64,000 nt of DNA from Fictibacillus nanhaiensis (GTDB lineage Bacteria; Bacillota; Bacilli; Bacillales; Fictibacillaceae), in contig NZ_JAHVJO010000001.1 in NCBI RefSeq assembly GCF_019801215.1, forward strand, positions 620,001 to 684,000, read 5' to 3'. A program made the position numbers and the translations under genes. Positions 52,782-62,423 of the stretch are shown piece after piece. Below the pieces are notes generated by a model. The model made no database searches and was not told the DNA's origin. It was given only the letters and a program-made list of their open reading frames with translations. The stretch's first letter is position 1; each line of letters opens with the position of its first letter.

Positions 52782-54035
52782 TTGAATACCATTCAAGATG
52801 CGATCAGGCTTGTAGAGCGTGGAGACGTTGAAAAAGGAATGTCTCTTTTAGAGAAGCTAAAACAAAAAGCAACAGATCCAGAACAGTTTGAAATTGCAGA
52901 AGTATACCTAGATTGGGGACATACCTCAAAAGCCATGGCGATGTTTAACGATTTGCTAGAGAAATATCCAAATGACGGAGAGCTTCTTGTTTCTATTGCT
53001 GAGTGTTGTTTAGATGAAGGTTTGGATGAAAAAGCTATCAGCTATTTAGAAGAAGTGAAAGAAGATGATGATGAGTATTTAAGAGCATTGATCTTACAAG
53101 CTGACCTCTATGAAGGGCTGGGATTAACAGAAGTGGCTGAACGAAAACTAGCAGCTGCACGTGAAGTAGATAAACAACATCCATTGCTGGCTTATGCTTT
53201 AGGTGATTTTTATTTAAGACAAGGCAAGTTCGATTCCAGTTTGCCATTGCTGCAACAAGCCATTGAAGGTAAGGCTGAGGTTGAAGATCTTGCTCTTCGG
53301 TATGCAGAGGCTTTAAGCCGCGCAGGGAAATTTGAAGAGGCATTGCCTTTATATAAAAAAGGGCTCGATCAGCACAAGGAAATTTATAGCTTATTTGGGT
53401 ATGGAATTACTGCCTATAAAGCTGGTGAATTCAAAGAGGCTATTTCTGCTCTCGAAGAATTAAAAGATATGGATCCTGACTATACAACCTTATACAGTGT
53501 CTTATCGGAATCTTATGAAGAAGAAGGAGCTGTAACAGAGGCTTACGAAATCATCCAAGAGGGTTTAAAACGAGATGAACATAACGAAAACATTTACCTT
53601 CAGGCTGCGAGACTTGCTTACAAAATGCATAATCCTGAACAAGGAGAAAAATGGGTCAAAGCAGCTTTAGAACTCAACCCGGCGCGTATTGAACCTCTAT
53701 TGCGTTTAGGAGATCAATATGTTCGTGAAGAAAGGTATGAGGATCTTTTAAGCCTGTATAAACCACTCATAGAAACGAAGGAAGAGATTCCGTTAATGTA
53801 TTGGCATTTAGCAACAGCAAATAAAGAATTAGAAAAGGATAAAGATGCCGAAATTTGGTATGAAAGAGCAGCTCGAATTTTTCACGATGACCCAGTGTTT
53901 TTAGAAGAATTTGCTTATTTTCTCTTGGAAGAAGGCAAGCAATCAGATGCTAAAAAAACACTGTCATTATTGCTTAAATTAAACCCTGGAAGAGATGACA
54001 TTGAAGATGTTTTAAACCGTTTGGAAGAATTTTAA
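52782..54035 (+). CDS. ypiA: Tetratricopeptide-repeat protein YpiA
   Basis: 417 aa, acidic, made of about eleven 34-residue TPR helices-pairs. Typical units are FEIAEVYLDWGHTSKAMAMFNDLLEKYPND and YGITAYKAGEFKEAISALEELKDMDP. Presumably a protein-interaction scaffold; the partner is unknown. TTG 52782 follows AAGGGAG by 9 nt. Position next to ypiB and before qcrABC is as in B. subtilis. Confidence 0.88.
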   Translation: MNTIQDAIRLVERGDVEKGMSLLEKLKQKATDPEQFEIAEVYLDWGHTSKAMAMFNDLLEKYPNDGELLVSIAECCLDEGLDEKAISYLEEVKEDDDEYLRALILQADLYEGLGLTEVAERKLAAAREVDKQHPLLAYALGDFYLRQGKFDSSLPLLQQAIEGKAEVEDLALRYAEALSRAGKFEEALPLYKKGLDQHKEIYSLFGYGITAYKAGEFKEAISALEELKDMDPDYTTLYSVLSESYEEEGAVTEAYEIIQEGLKRDEHNENIYLQAARLAYKMHNPEQGEKWVKAALELNPARIEPLLRLGDQYVREERYEDLLSLYKPLIETKEEIPLMYWHLATANKELEKDKDAEIWYERAARIFHDDPVFLEEFAYFLLEEGKQSDAKKTLSLLLKLNPGRDDIEDVLNRLEEF

Positions 54036-54125
54036 AACTTTCTGAAGCAAAGAAGGATTTTACGACTAATCGGAGAATATAATTATTATAAAAATGACGT
54101 GTTTTTGAATGATGGGGGGATTGCA

Positions 54126-54677
54126 ATGAGCAGCACCGTTTCGGTCCTTGAAAAAAAGGATTTTATCAAATGGTTCCTTAATCATTATCAGTTAAAGAAG
54201 CGCGAATGTGTTTGGTTATTAAACTACTTAGTAAGTGATGACCAGTTGATGGAGAAAGTGCACTTTGTAGAAAAGGCAGAATATTGTCCGAAAGCCATTA
54301 TTATGTCCACACAGTGTACCGACGGGGTTCCATTTCGTTTTTACAAACAGAACGTCTTAACAACTGATGCAGAAAAGTCCTTTCATGATATCCGGCTAAA
54401 TCAAGAAGAAGAAATTTTCTTAGAACTTAATTTTAATGCTTCTCGTTTAACGCCTGAATATGCTTCTGTATTAGAAGAAAATCCGCACTTGCCTCAAAAT
54501 ATGTCTATGGACAAAAAGTATGGCATATGGGCAGAGATGGTATTAGAGAAGTCTATTGAGGCGTACCGAAAGAATGATATCATGGCCAAAATTGATGAAG
54601 CATTAGATCAAAAAGATTATGATTCTTTTACAAAATGGACAAAAGAGTTAAAGAACTTAGAAAAACAGCCTTCTTAA
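54126..54677 (+). CDS. ypiB: YpiB (UPF0302 family)
   Basis: 183 aa. [26 protein letters not shown] and [24 protein letters not shown] are the two conserved UPF0302 blocks, and a C-terminal helix pair ([23 protein letters not shown]) is typical of the family. ATG 54126 follows ATGGGGGGATTGCA; the frame extends upstream without a better site. In B. subtilis the ypiA/ypiB region precedes ypiF-qcr. Function unclear. Confidence 0.85.
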   Translation: MSSTVSVLEKKDFIKWFLNHYQLKKRECVWLLNYLVSDDQLMEKVHFVEKAEYCPKAIIMSTQCTDGVPFRFYKQNVLTTDAEKSFHDIRLNQEEEIFLELNFNASRLTPEYASVLEENPHLPQNMSMDKKYGIWAEMVLEKSIEAYRKNDIMAKIDEALDQKDYDSFTKWTKELKNLEKQPS

Positions 54678-54681
54678 AAGG

Positions 54682-54717
54682 AAAGGATGACTCAAAAAAT
54701 GGGTCATCCTTTTTTTG
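54682..54717 (+). terminator. Terminator of ypiB
   Basis: AAGGATGAC…GTCATCCTT with a T7 tail. Confidence 0.9.
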
Positions 54718-54783
54718 TGTTCTAACTAAACTTTCTCTAGTTTAGGCATAATCCCTCACATAAATCCTCAAAAAAAAACGACA

Positions 54784-54808
54784 CTCTCAAAGTCTCTCAT
54801 ATTCTCTC
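54784..54808 (+). repeat. Three CTCTC units at exact 10-nt phase
   Basis: CTCTC begins at 54784, 54794 and 54804 in the gap between ypiB and ypiF; CCTCA repeats at 54754 and 54766. On the minus strand this reads as GAGAG units. One-turn phasing suggests protein binding, but the run is short and could be chance. Confidence 0.3.
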
Positions 54809-54929
54809 CGTTTTCCTTACAAAGAAGCGGAAAGCAGAAATTTTTTTCGGTTTTTCTACCTTAAGCCTATTAAACGCAGAAATATGGTACGATAGAATAG
54901 CAGTACAACGCGTGAAGGAGACATATGAA

Positions 54930-55403
54930 ATGAAATGGAAAACAAGCGATGGTGATGTATTTTTAAAATCAGGTGAATATGTAGATAGTCTATTAATTCC
55001 ACTGACTCCTGTGAATTTTAAACAAGATTTTAAAAGCAGTGTAGCGATGGGAGAATATACGGAACTTCTCTGTACAGAAATCGAACGGCAACTGCATGGA
55101 AGGCTGTTCTTAGCTCCAAATTTTACATATGTAATGGGAGAAGATAAAGATATTCCCATCCAACAATTAACAAGTTTCCTAGAACATGTTACAAATTCCG
55201 GACACTTTAAACACATCTTTTTAGTTAGCAGTGATGTGTATTGGAAGGAATTTGAACATACTACGAAAGGACAGCTCATTTGGGTTCCTGCACTTCCGCT
55301 TGAAAGTATGGATGAGAACTATAAATTTGAAGTTGTAAAAGAACAGGTCAAACCGCTGTTTCAGCTCATTTTTAATGAATGGCAACGCGGGATAAATTCG
55401 TGA
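54930..55403 (+). CDS. ypiF: YpiF (DUF2487 family)
   Basis: 157 aa soluble protein. MKWKTSDGDVFLKSGEYVDSLLIPLTPVNF at the start and GRLFLAPNFTYV are recognisable of YpiF. ATG 54930 is 9 nt after AAGGAG; a longer frame from 54912 would overlap that site. It directly precedes qcrABC, as in B. subtilis, but a promoter of its own for qcrA lies between. Function unknown. Confidence 0.82.
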   Translation: MKWKTSDGDVFLKSGEYVDSLLIPLTPVNFKQDFKSSVAMGEYTELLCTEIERQLHGRLFLAPNFTYVMGEDKDIPIQQLTSFLEHVTNSGHFKHIFLVSSDVYWKEFEHTTKGQLIWVPALPLESMDENYKFEVVKEQVKPLFQLIFNEWQRGINS

Positions 55404-55422
55404 TATTTACTGCATGTTCATA

Positions 55423-55452
55423 TTGACAGTAAAAGACAACTTAAGCTATCAT
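55423..55452 (+). promoter_or_regulatory. Sigma-A promoter of qcrABC
   Basis: TTGACA (55423-55428), 18 nt, TATCAT (55447-55452), about 72 nt before qcrA. Confidence 0.6.
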
Positions 55453-55524
55453 GTTTATGTCCTAGTAATATGTGTGTAAAAAGTCCGGATGGACCGTCAT
55501 TTACAGCATAAGGGGGGGAAAACA

Positions 55525-56028
55525 ATGTCAAAGGAAGATATTTCAAGACGTCAGTTTTTAAATTACACATTAACTGGCGTTGGCGGATTTATGGCTGCCG
55601 GCATGCTTATGCCAATGGTCCGTTTCGCCCTTGATCCGATTTTAAAAGAGGGTTCTGATCAAAAAATGGTAGCGGTTACGAGTATGGAAGAGCTATCGAA
55701 TGAACCAAAGCGTTTTGACTTTAAAATCAAACAAAAAGATGGTTGGTATGAGTCAGATGTAACTCAATCTGCCTGGGTTTATAAAGCGAAGAATGGTGAT
55801 GTTATCGCACTTTCTCCAATCTGTAAACACTTAGGATGTACGGTAGACTGGAATACAGATCCATCTCACCCAAATCAGTTCTTCTGTCCATGTCATTTAG
55901 GCCGTTACACGAAGGACGGAACGAACGTGAAGGGAACTGCGCCACTAGCACCGCTTGATGTATACGACAGCAAGGTGAAAGATGGAAAGCTTTATTTAGG
56001 AAAGGCAAAACCAAGAAAGGGGGCGTAA
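55525..56028 (+). CDS. qcrA: Menaquinol:cytochrome c reductase Rieske iron-sulfur subunit
   Basis: 167 aa. A twin-arginine-like N-terminus (SRRQFLNYTLTGVGGFMAAG) with a membrane helix (about residues 15-36) precedes a Rieske domain. The [2Fe-2S] ligands are in CKHLGCTVDW (about 103-112) and FFCPCHLGRY (about 122-131): two Cys and two His as expected, plus disulfide cysteines. ATG 55525 follows AAGGGGGGGAAAAC. First gene of the bc complex operon, 3 nt before qcrB. Confidence 0.96.
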   Translation: MSKEDISRRQFLNYTLTGVGGFMAAGMLMPMVRFALDPILKEGSDQKMVAVTSMEELSNEPKRFDFKIKQKDGWYESDVTQSAWVYKAKNGDVIALSPICKHLGCTVDWNTDPSHPNQFFCPCHLGRYTKDGTNVKGTAPLAPLDVYDSKVKDGKLYLGKAKPRKGA

Positions 56029-56031
56029 TGA

Positions 56032-56703
56032 ATGCTACAAAAGATTTATGACTGGGTAGATGAGCGCCTGGATATTACGCCGCTTTGGAGAGATGTTGCA
56101 GACCATGAAGTACCTGAACACGTAAACCCCGCGCATCATTTTTCTGCGTTCGTTTACTGTTTTGGCGGATTAACGTTCTTTATCACGGTTATTCAAATTC
56201 TTTCAGGTATGTTTTTAACGATGTATTATGTTCCTGATATCGTGAATGCATGGGAATCCGTATATTACCTGCAAAATGAAGTGGCATTTGGAGTTATTGT
56301 ACGCGGAATGCACCATTGGGGCGCAAGCCTTGTAATCGTAATGATGTTCTTACATACATTGCGCGTATTTTTCCAGGGAGCTTATAAAAAGCCTAGAGAA
56401 TTAAACTGGGTTGTTGGAGTACTTATTTTCTTTGTAATGTTAGGTTTAGGATTCACAGGTTATCTATTACCTTGGGATATGAAAGCATTATTTGCAACAA
56501 AAGTAGGGATCGAGATCGCCATGACCATTCCGGTCGTTGGACCTATCGCTAAAACATTCCTTGCTGGTGGAGAGATTATTGGAGCTCAGACGCTTACGCG
56601 ATTCTTTGCGATTCACGTATTCTTCCTTCCTGCAGCACTGTTAGGCTTGATGGGTGCCCACTTCTTAATGATCCGTAAACAAGGTATTTCCGGACCGTTG
56701 TAA
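56032..56703 (+). CDS. qcrB: Menaquinol:cytochrome c reductase cytochrome b subunit
   Basis: 223 aa, cytochrome b6-type with four helices. Histidine pairs for the two b haems lie in RGMHHWGASLVIVMMFLHTLRVF and in FFAIHVFFLPAALLGLMGAHF; GFTGYLLPWD forms part of the quinol-oxidising site. A c-type haem-binding Cys, as known for Bacillus and chloroplast b6, is not obvious to me beyond the lone early Cys. ATG 56032 follows AAGGGGGCG. Confidence 0.96.
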   Translation: MLQKIYDWVDERLDITPLWRDVADHEVPEHVNPAHHFSAFVYCFGGLTFFITVIQILSGMFLTMYYVPDIVNAWESVYYLQNEVAFGVIVRGMHHWGASLVIVMMFLHTLRVFFQGAYKKPRELNWVVGVLIFFVMLGLGFTGYLLPWDMKALFATKVGIEIAMTIPVVGPIAKTFLAGGEIIGAQTLTRFFAIHVFFLPAALLGLMGAHFLMIRKQGISGPL

Positions 56704-56752
56704 AAACGAGCAAAGATTTTAATAGTTTCATGAGAGCAAAGGAGGGAAATAT

Positions 56753-57520
56753 ATGCATCGCGGTAAAGGAATGAAGTTTGTCGGAGACTCTCGTGTCCCT
56801 GCTGAACGTAAACCTAATATCCCTAAGGATTATTCAGAATTTCCAGGGAAAACAGAAGCGTTCTGGCCAAACTTCCTTTTAAAAGAATGGATGGTTGGTG
56901 CCGTATTCTTAATCGGATACCTCGTATTGACCATCGTTCATGAATCTCCTTTGGAGAAAAAAGCTGATCCTACCGATGCCGGATATATTCCTCTACCAGA
57001 CTGGTACTTCCTATTTTTATACCAGCTCTTGAAGTACAAGTATGCGGCAGGGGATTATGTTCTTATCGGTACTGTTATTATACCTGGTCTAGCTTTTGGT
57101 GCTTTAATGTTGGCACCATTTCTTGACACTGGTTTGGAGAGACGTCCATCTAAACGTCCAATTGCTACCGGGTTGATGTTATTGGGTTTGATCGCTACTA
57201 CATATTTAACTTGGGAATCCGTTGTGAACCATGATTGGGAAAAAGCGAAGACTCAAGGGAAAATTGTTGATGTAAGCTTTGATCAAAATGATCCAGGTTA
57301 TCAGATTTACCAACAGCAAAGCTGTGTAGGCTGTCATGGTAACACTTTAACAGGTGGTGCATCTGGACCTTCCTTGATTGGGACAGGATTAAAGCCTGAA
57401 GAGATCAGCAAGATCGCAATAGAAGGTAAGCCTCCTGGCATGCCGCCAAATGCGTTTAAAGGATCTGATGAAGAGCTTAAACAATTAGCTGAATTCATCT
57501 CTAAACTTGAACAGAAGTAA
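56753..57520 (+). CDS. qcrC: Menaquinol:cytochrome c reductase cytochrome b/c subunit
   Basis: 255 aa. It is a fusion of subunit IV (three helices, residues about 45-165, with PLPDWYFLFLYQLLKY) and a C-terminal cytochrome c domain (about 180-255) carrying CVGCH near 193-197 and GMPPNAFKG with the likely axial Met. The haem is attached by ResA/B/C encoded at 2-5.4 kb. AAAGGAGGGAAATAT precedes ATG 56753. Confidence 0.96.
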   Translation: MHRGKGMKFVGDSRVPAERKPNIPKDYSEFPGKTEAFWPNFLLKEWMVGAVFLIGYLVLTIVHESPLEKKADPTDAGYIPLPDWYFLFLYQLLKYKYAAGDYVLIGTVIIPGLAFGALMLAPFLDTGLERRPSKRPIATGLMLLGLIATTYLTWESVVNHDWEKAKTQGKIVDVSFDQNDPGYQIYQQQSCVGCHGNTLTGGASGPSLIGTGLKPEEISKIAIEGKPPGMPPNAFKGSDEELKQLAEFISKLEQK

Positions 57521-57521
57521 G

Positions 57522-57554
57522 TAAAAGCCGGCTCGGTATGGGTCGGCTTTTTTC
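57522..57554 (+). terminator. Terminator of qcrABC
   Basis: AAAAGCCGGC…GTCGGCTTTT with a T tail. Confidence 0.85.
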
Positions 57555-57575
57555 TAAATGAAAAGGAGATATACA

Positions 57576-58142
57576 ATGTCTTGGATTTTTACGATCATCA
57601 AGGAACGATGGTTCTTAAAAATGCTTTTATGGATTAATATACTTGGCACGATATATGGATACTATTGGTACAACTCCCAGCTGCAAGACACACCGTGGTA
57701 TTTTTTACTCTTTGTTCCTGATAGTCCAACAGCATCCTTATTTTTTGTGTTCGTACTTTTAGGTTTTATTTTTAATAAACAATCTGGATTGATCGAAGCA
57801 CTCGCGGTAACCACGTTGTTCAAGTACGGAATTTGGGCTGTAGGAATGAATCTAGCCGGTGCTTTCGTTGGTAGCCCGTTAAACTTTGTGAATTACATGC
57901 TAATATTTTCTCATCTAGGTATGGCTGTACAAGGACTTTTATTTGCTCCCTTTTATAAAATAAAAGACTGGCATGTTGCCATTGCTGCTATTTGGTTACT
58001 TCACAATGAAATCATAGATTACGTTTTTGATATGATGCCGAGATATACCGTTTTAGATCCTTACCAAGATATCATCGGTTATTTAACTTTCTGGCTTTCT
58101 GTTATCGCAATCGTTTTATTATGGAGAATAAGAAAGTCATAG
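57576..58142 (+). CDS. ypjA: YpjA membrane protein (DUF1405 family)
   Basis: 188 aa with six hydrophobic segments; typical stretches are NILGTIYGYYWYNSQL, LFVPDSPTASLFFV and HNEIIDYVFD. ATG 57576 follows AAAAGGAGATATAC. It stands between qcrC and ypjB as in B. subtilis; function unknown, perhaps linked to the respiratory complex. Confidence 0.88.
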   Translation: MSWIFTIIKERWFLKMLLWINILGTIYGYYWYNSQLQDTPWYFLLFVPDSPTASLFFVFVLLGFIFNKQSGLIEALAVTTLFKYGIWAVGMNLAGAFVGSPLNFVNYMLIFSHLGMAVQGLLFAPFYKIKDWHVAIAAIWLLHNEIIDYVFDMMPRYTVLDPYQDIIGYLTFWLSVIAIVLLWRIRKS

Positions 58143-58218
58143 CTTCTATCCTTTAAACAGGTATAACCTTGTCCAATCTCTCATACTTTTTAGTATAAGG
58201 GTACAGGAGGGACAACGG

Positions 58219-59025
58219 ATGAGAAGGTTAGGATGGGCGATTGCCGTTATAAGTTTTGCTTTAGGACTTGTCATACCAGTACATGCAACAAATCATACAT
58301 CAGATGAAGTGAAAGAATGGTCTGAAATTAATGAACTTACGAGTGAGATCTGGGAACTGGGAAAATTAGAACGGTATAACGAGGCGGCTGATGTGCTAAA
58401 GTTCACTTCAGATAACATGACTCACATTGAAGAAGTGTTATCCTTAAGACCTGATCAGCAGCGATTAGTTGAATATACTTTTTCTGAGGCTGTAACATCT
58501 CTTCAAAATCCAGAATGGTCAAAAGAGAAAAAGCTTAATAAACTAACTGAAGTCCGTCTTTTAGTCGATGCTCTTCAAACAAGCTATGAGCCATTGTGGA
58601 AAAAGACTGGGCTGATGATGCTAGAACCGTTTATATCAATGAAAAAAGGAATCGGGAAGAATGATTCCGCTATGTTTCATCAAGCTGCTAACCTTTTACT
58701 TGAACGATATGAGACGTTAAGACCAGCATTAACTGTTGATCTTAAGTCTGATGAAATCGACATGCTGGACGAACATGTGTCTTACGTAGATCGTAATCGA
58801 AACGAAATACTCTCAGAGGTCGAACATCAAAAACATCTTGAAGTGATTTCAGCTGATTTTGAAGCATTATTCTTTGCCAAAAAAGATAATTCCGAGCCTT
58901 CCCTGTTTTGGCTTATCTTTTCGATTGGCGGTATTATTTCATCTACATTATTTTATGTAGGATGGAGAAAATACAAAGGGGATAAAGAGGAAGAAGAAGC
59001 ACTACGCGTCCCTCAAAAGAGATAA
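58219..59025 (+). CDS. ypjB: Sporulation protein YpjB
   Basis: 268 aa. A signal peptide (residues 1-24, ending VHA), a helical extracytoplasmic domain (about 30-225) with coiled-coil character and a C-terminal transmembrane helix (about 230-250) followed by a charged cytoplasmic tail. Topology and position match YpjB, a sporulation-expressed protein. ACAGGAGGGACAACGG precedes ATG 58219. Confidence 0.88.
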   Translation: MRRLGWAIAVISFALGLVIPVHATNHTSDEVKEWSEINELTSEIWELGKLERYNEAADVLKFTSDNMTHIEEVLSLRPDQQRLVEYTFSEAVTSLQNPEWSKEKKLNKLTEVRLLVDALQTSYEPLWKKTGLMMLEPFISMKKGIGKNDSAMFHQAANLLLERYETLRPALTVDLKSDEIDMLDEHVSYVDRNRNEILSEVEHQKHLEVISADFEALFFAKKDNSEPSLFWLIFSIGGIISSTLFYVGWRKYKGDKEEEEALRVPQKR

Positions 59026-59116
59026 CTAAATAGGCGTTATCTTTGACAACCTAGTGGGCAAAATCGTAAAATGAATGTAAAGTAACTTAAGCTTTTTAAT
59101 TTGGAGGAATGCAGAA

Positions 59117-59797
59117 ATGGGTGGATTTTTAATCTACTTCGCCATCTTGCTTATTGTTCCCATTTGGGCACAAATGAGGGTGAAAAGTACGTATAAAAAA
59201 TATTCAAAAGTAGCGAACAGCACTGGAAAAACGGGTGCAGAAGTTGCAAGAGAAATATTGAATGAGAACGGATTATTCGATGTTCAAGTTGAACCTGTAA
59301 GAGGAATGTTATCGGATCATTATGATCCTCGTAAAAAAGTAGTTCGTTTATCCGAAGATAACTATTATGGCTCTTCGATTGCTGGAGCTGCTGTTGCTGC
59401 CCATGAAGTGGGCCATGCCATTCAAGATGCTGAAGGGTACGCGTTCTTGCGCTTCAGACATGCTCTTGTACCTGTTGCTAATATAGGATCGAATTTTTCG
59501 TTTTTCCTCATTCTAGGAGGTATGCTGCTTGGAGCTATGAACCTTCTCTTGTTGGGAATCATCTTTATGGCTGTAGCCGTCCTGTTCCAGTTTGTAACTT
59601 TGCCAGTCGAATTCAATGCTAGCTCTCGTGCAATGGATCAAATTGTTTCAACCGGTATGATTCGCAACAATGAAGAAAGAGGAGCAAGAAAAGTATTAAA
59701 TGCTGCAGCGTTAACATATGTTGCAGGAGCACTCGTTGCCCTTCTAGAACTAGCACGCTTTATCTTTATGTTTCTTGGAATGAACTCAGAGGACTAA
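59117..59797 (+). CDS. yugP: Membrane zinc metallopeptidase (YugP-like)
   Basis: 226 aa. An N-terminal helix, then AGAAVAAHEVGHAIQDAEGYAFLRFRHALVPVAN with the HExxH zinc motif HEVGH near residue 98, two or three further helices and the EFNASSRAM segment with the third ligand. It matches the YugP family; in B. subtilis yugP is elsewhere on the chromosome, so the placement between ypjB and ypjC is a rearrangement. TTGGAGGAATGCAG precedes ATG 59117. Confidence 0.9.
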   Translation: MGGFLIYFAILLIVPIWAQMRVKSTYKKYSKVANSTGKTGAEVAREILNENGLFDVQVEPVRGMLSDHYDPRKKVVRLSEDNYYGSSIAGAAVAAHEVGHAIQDAEGYAFLRFRHALVPVANIGSNFSFFLILGGMLLGAMNLLLLGIIFMAVAVLFQFVTLPVEFNASSRAMDQIVSTGMIRNNEERGARKVLNAAALTYVAGALVALLELARFIFMFLGMNSED

Positions 59798-59804
59798 AAA
59801 GACT

Positions 59805-59832
59805 AAAAAAACTCCCGATTTGGGAGTTTTTT
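59805..59832. terminator. Bidirectional terminator between yugP-like gene and ypjC
   Basis: AAAAAACTCCC-gattt-GGGAGTTTTTT, symmetric A and T runs. Confidence 0.9.
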
Positions 59833-59835
59833 CTA

Positions 59836-60708
59836 TTATCTTCCTATCGGATTTTTATCAGCATCAAGTGTAAATCCTTCGCCTATGACCTCGTGGACAT
59901 CATTTACCGTAACAAAAGCATGTGGATCTATTCTCTCGATCACCTGTTTTAAACGTACGATCTCATTTTTTGCGATTACACAATAAAGAACTTCTCTAAG
60001 TTGCCCAGTAAATGTTCCTTTACCATTTAATAGAGTTGCACCCCTGTCAAGCTCGTTCATAATATCTGCTGCGATTTCTGCGTTTTTCTCAGATACGACC
60101 ATAACGGCTTTTCCAGCGTAAGCTCCTTCTTGCATAAAATCAATCACACGTGCTCCGATAAAAACAGCTACTAAAGTGTACATGGCTTCCCGATAATTTA
60201 AATAGACAAGTGAGATGGCGATGACCATAAAATCAAAGATAAACATTGTCTTACCCATACTCCAGCCTAAAAATTTATGCCCGAGACGTGCGATGATATC
60301 AACACCGCCTGTTGTCCCTCCAAATCGGAATATGATTCCAAGACCCACTCCGATAAATACCCCGGCAAAAAGGGCTGCTAATGTCATGTCTTCCTTTAAT
60401 TCAATCGTTATTGAGGAATAACGCTGAAACACAAATAAGAATACAGATACAGCAACAGTGCCGATAATGGTATAGATAAAGGCATTTCTTCCTAGAAGTT
60501 TCCATCCTACAAAGAATAACGGTATGTTCAAAGCAAGATTTGAATAGGAAGGATCAATAGAAAATAAAAAATATAGAATAAGAGTGATTCCTGTAAAACC
60601 ACCTTCTGCCAGATTATTTGTCATATTGATATGTACAATTCCGAATGAAAAAATTGCAGATCCTAAAAGAATATAAAAAATATTTTTTAGTTTGATCGGA
60701 TAAATCAT
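59836..60708 (-). CDS. ypjC: YitT-family membrane protein YpjC (DUF2179)
   Basis: 290 aa. Five or so helices (residues 1-200, with GGFTGITLILYF and FGGTTGGVDIIAR) followed by a cytosolic DUF2179 domain (about 210-285, VSEKNAEIAADIMNELDRGATLLNGKGTFTG). Substrate unknown. Only an in-frame ATG at 60708 opens the family N-terminus; on this strand AAAAGAGGCAT lies just before it. Convergent with yugP and divergent from ypjD. Confidence 0.9.
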   Translation of the reverse strand: MIYPIKLKNIFYILLGSAIFSFGIVHINMTNNLAEGGFTGITLILYFLFSIDPSYSNLALNIPLFFVGWKLLGRNAFIYTIIGTVAVSVFLFVFQRYSSITIELKEDMTLAALFAGVFIGVGLGIIFRFGGTTGGVDIIARLGHKFLGWSMGKTMFIFDFMVIAISLVYLNYREAMYTLVAVFIGARVIDFMQEGAYAGKAVMVVSEKNAEIAADIMNELDRGATLLNGKGTFTGQLREVLYCVIAKNEIVRLKQVIERIDPHAFVTVNDVHEVIGEGFTLDADKNPIGR

Positions 60709-60851
60709 ATTATGCCTCTTTTCTTGTTGAGTAAGACTTGAACTTTCGCTTCTGACTCCCTATTATAATCAAAATTTCATGAAATTTGTCAAACATAAAA
60801 AATACCGATAACATAAAGGTGGAACTAAAATGAAAGAGGAGTGTCAACACC

Positions 60852-61199
60852 ATGGCAAACCGTACGTTAAAAGAGAGTCAGGACGTTGTAGATCAATACA
60901 TATCGCAATTTAAAGAGGGCTATTTCAGCCCGCTTGCAATGATCGCCAGATTAACAGAAGAACTTGGCGAACTTGCAAGAGAAGTTAATCACCACTATGG
61001 AGAAAAACCAAAAAAGTCGACAGAAGAAGCTAAAACAGTGGAAGAAGAACTAGGAGACATGTTTTTTGTATTAATATGTCTTGCGAATTCATTAAACATA
61101 AATTTAGATGATGCACTAAGCACCGTAATGAATAAATTTCAAACTCGAGACAAAGATAGATGGACAAAGATCGATGAAGGAGAGACGAACCATGAATAA
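60852..61199 (+). CDS. ypjD: MazG-like nucleotide pyrophosphohydrolase YpjD
   Basis: 115 aa. The MazG metal site is recognisable: [23 protein letters not shown] (E-x2-E) and [18 protein letters not shown] (E-x3-D). It belongs to the all-alpha NTP pyrophosphatase superfamily that removes aberrant nucleotides. GAGGAGTGTC precedes ATG 60852. First gene of ypjD-dapB-mgsA-bshB1-bshA; overlaps dapB by 8 nt. Confidence 0.92.
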   Translation: MANRTLKESQDVVDQYISQFKEGYFSPLAMIARLTEELGELAREVNHHYGEKPKKSTEEAKTVEEELGDMFFVLICLANSLNINLDDALSTVMNKFQTRDKDRWTKIDEGETNHE

Positions 61200-61995
61200 A
61201 GTAAAGATTATCCTGGCTGGTCCAAGGGGAAAGATGGGTCTAGAAGCGTTAAAGATGATTTCAGAGACACCGCAGTTTGAACTTGTTGCGGCGATCGATT
61301 CTAGAAATGACGGATTACAAGTAAAAGATCTCACTGGTGCTCCTAATTCAATGGATGCAACCGTGTATGACGACATAGAAAGATGTTTAGATGCCATTCA
61401 AGCGGATGTATTGATCGATCTGACAAAACCGGACATCGGAAAGAGGCATCTGGAGATCGCGTTGAACTACGGAGTTAGAACTGTTATCGGAACGACAGGA
61501 TTCACCAATGAAGATCTTGAACGCTTATCACAGCTTGCCCATGATAAAAAGACAGGGGCAATCATTGCACCTAACTTCGCCATCGGTGCTATTCTTATGA
61601 TGAAATTTTCACAGATGGCAGCTAAATACCTCCCAGATATTGAGATCATCGAGAAGCATCATGATCAAAAACTGGACGCACCATCAGGAACAGCACTAAA
61701 AACTGCTCAATTAATTACTGAAGTTCGAGAGGCGAAGGGACAGGGACATCCTGATGAAACAGAAGAGTTAACAGGGTCTAGGGGAGCAGAGTGGCAAGGA
61801 ATTCGAATTCATAGTGTGAGGCTTCCTGGTCTTGTTGCACATCAGGAAGTAATGTTTGGCGGAGAAGGCCAGTTACTGACCATTCGCCACGATTCTATGA
61901 ACAGAGCTTCGTTTATGCCTGGAGTGAAAATGGCAATAGAACATGTAATGCACATTGAAGGCCTTGTGTATGGTCTTGAAAATATAATGGAATAA
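61192..61995 (+). CDS. dapB: 4-hydroxy-tetrahydrodipicolinate reductase
   Basis: 267 aa. The NAD(P)-binding motif [12 protein letters not shown] is near residues 9-20, [10 protein letters not shown] near 102-111, [10 protein letters not shown] near 128-137 and the catalytic [17 protein letters not shown] near 156-172. It makes tetrahydrodipicolinate for lysine, diaminopimelate and spore dipicolinate. ATG 61192 follows AAGGAGAGACG and overlaps the ypjD stop. Confidence 0.96.
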   Translation: MNKVKIILAGPRGKMGLEALKMISETPQFELVAAIDSRNDGLQVKDLTGAPNSMDATVYDDIERCLDAIQADVLIDLTKPDIGKRHLEIALNYGVRTVIGTTGFTNEDLERLSQLAHDKKTGAIIAPNFAIGAILMMKFSQMAAKYLPDIEIIEKHHDQKLDAPSGTALKTAQLITEVREAKGQGHPDETEELTGSRGAEWQGIRIHSVRLPGLVAHQEVMFGGEGQLLTIRHDSMNRASFMPGVKMAIEHVMHIEGLVYGLENIME

Positions 61996-62006
61996 GAGGG
62001 GTTAAG

Positions 62007-62423
62007 ATGAAAATAGCTCTTATTGCGCACGATAAGAAGAAAAACGATATGATCAATTTCACAGTGGCATATGCTCCTATCCTAAAAGATCACACATTAT
62101 TTGCTACTGGAACGACGGGTTCTAAAATAAAAGAAGCGACTAATCTTCCAATCAGACGATTCCAATCAGGTCCATTAGGCGGTGATCAGCAGATCGGAGC
62201 TTTAATCGCAGAGAATGAACTCGATCTTGTTCTGTTCTTCAGAGACCCATTGACCGCTCAACCTCATGAACCTGATGTATCTGCATTGATGCGTCTATGT
62301 GATGTTTATCAGATACCCCTCGCCACAAATGTTGCGAGTGCGGAACTCTTCATTCGTTCATTAGAACGAGGAGATTTAGACTGGCGCAAAATTATCGATG
62401 AAAGAGAGTCAGAGAATCAATGA
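62007..62423 (+). CDS. mgsA: Methylglyoxal synthase
   Basis: 138 aa. [15 protein letters not shown] at the start, the phosphate site [46 protein letters not shown] with the catalytic Asp, and the C-terminal [13 protein letters not shown]. It converts dihydroxyacetone phosphate to methylglyoxal; bacillithiol, made by the next genes, helps detoxify that product. ATG 62007 follows TAAGAGGGGT. Confidence 0.96.
   Translation: MKIALIAHDKKKNDMINFTVAYAPILKDHTLFATGTTGSKIKEATNLPIRRFQSGPLGGDQQIGALIAENELDLVLFFRDPLTAQPHEPDVSALMRLCDVYQIPLATNVASAELFIRSLERGDLDWRKIIDERESENQ

Noticed and set aside
54750-54812. Minus-strand GAG repeats as a second TRAP site
   Set aside because: Units are 10 or more nt apart and too few; TRAP needs about eleven triplets spaced 2-3 nt apart, and no gene follows on that strand.
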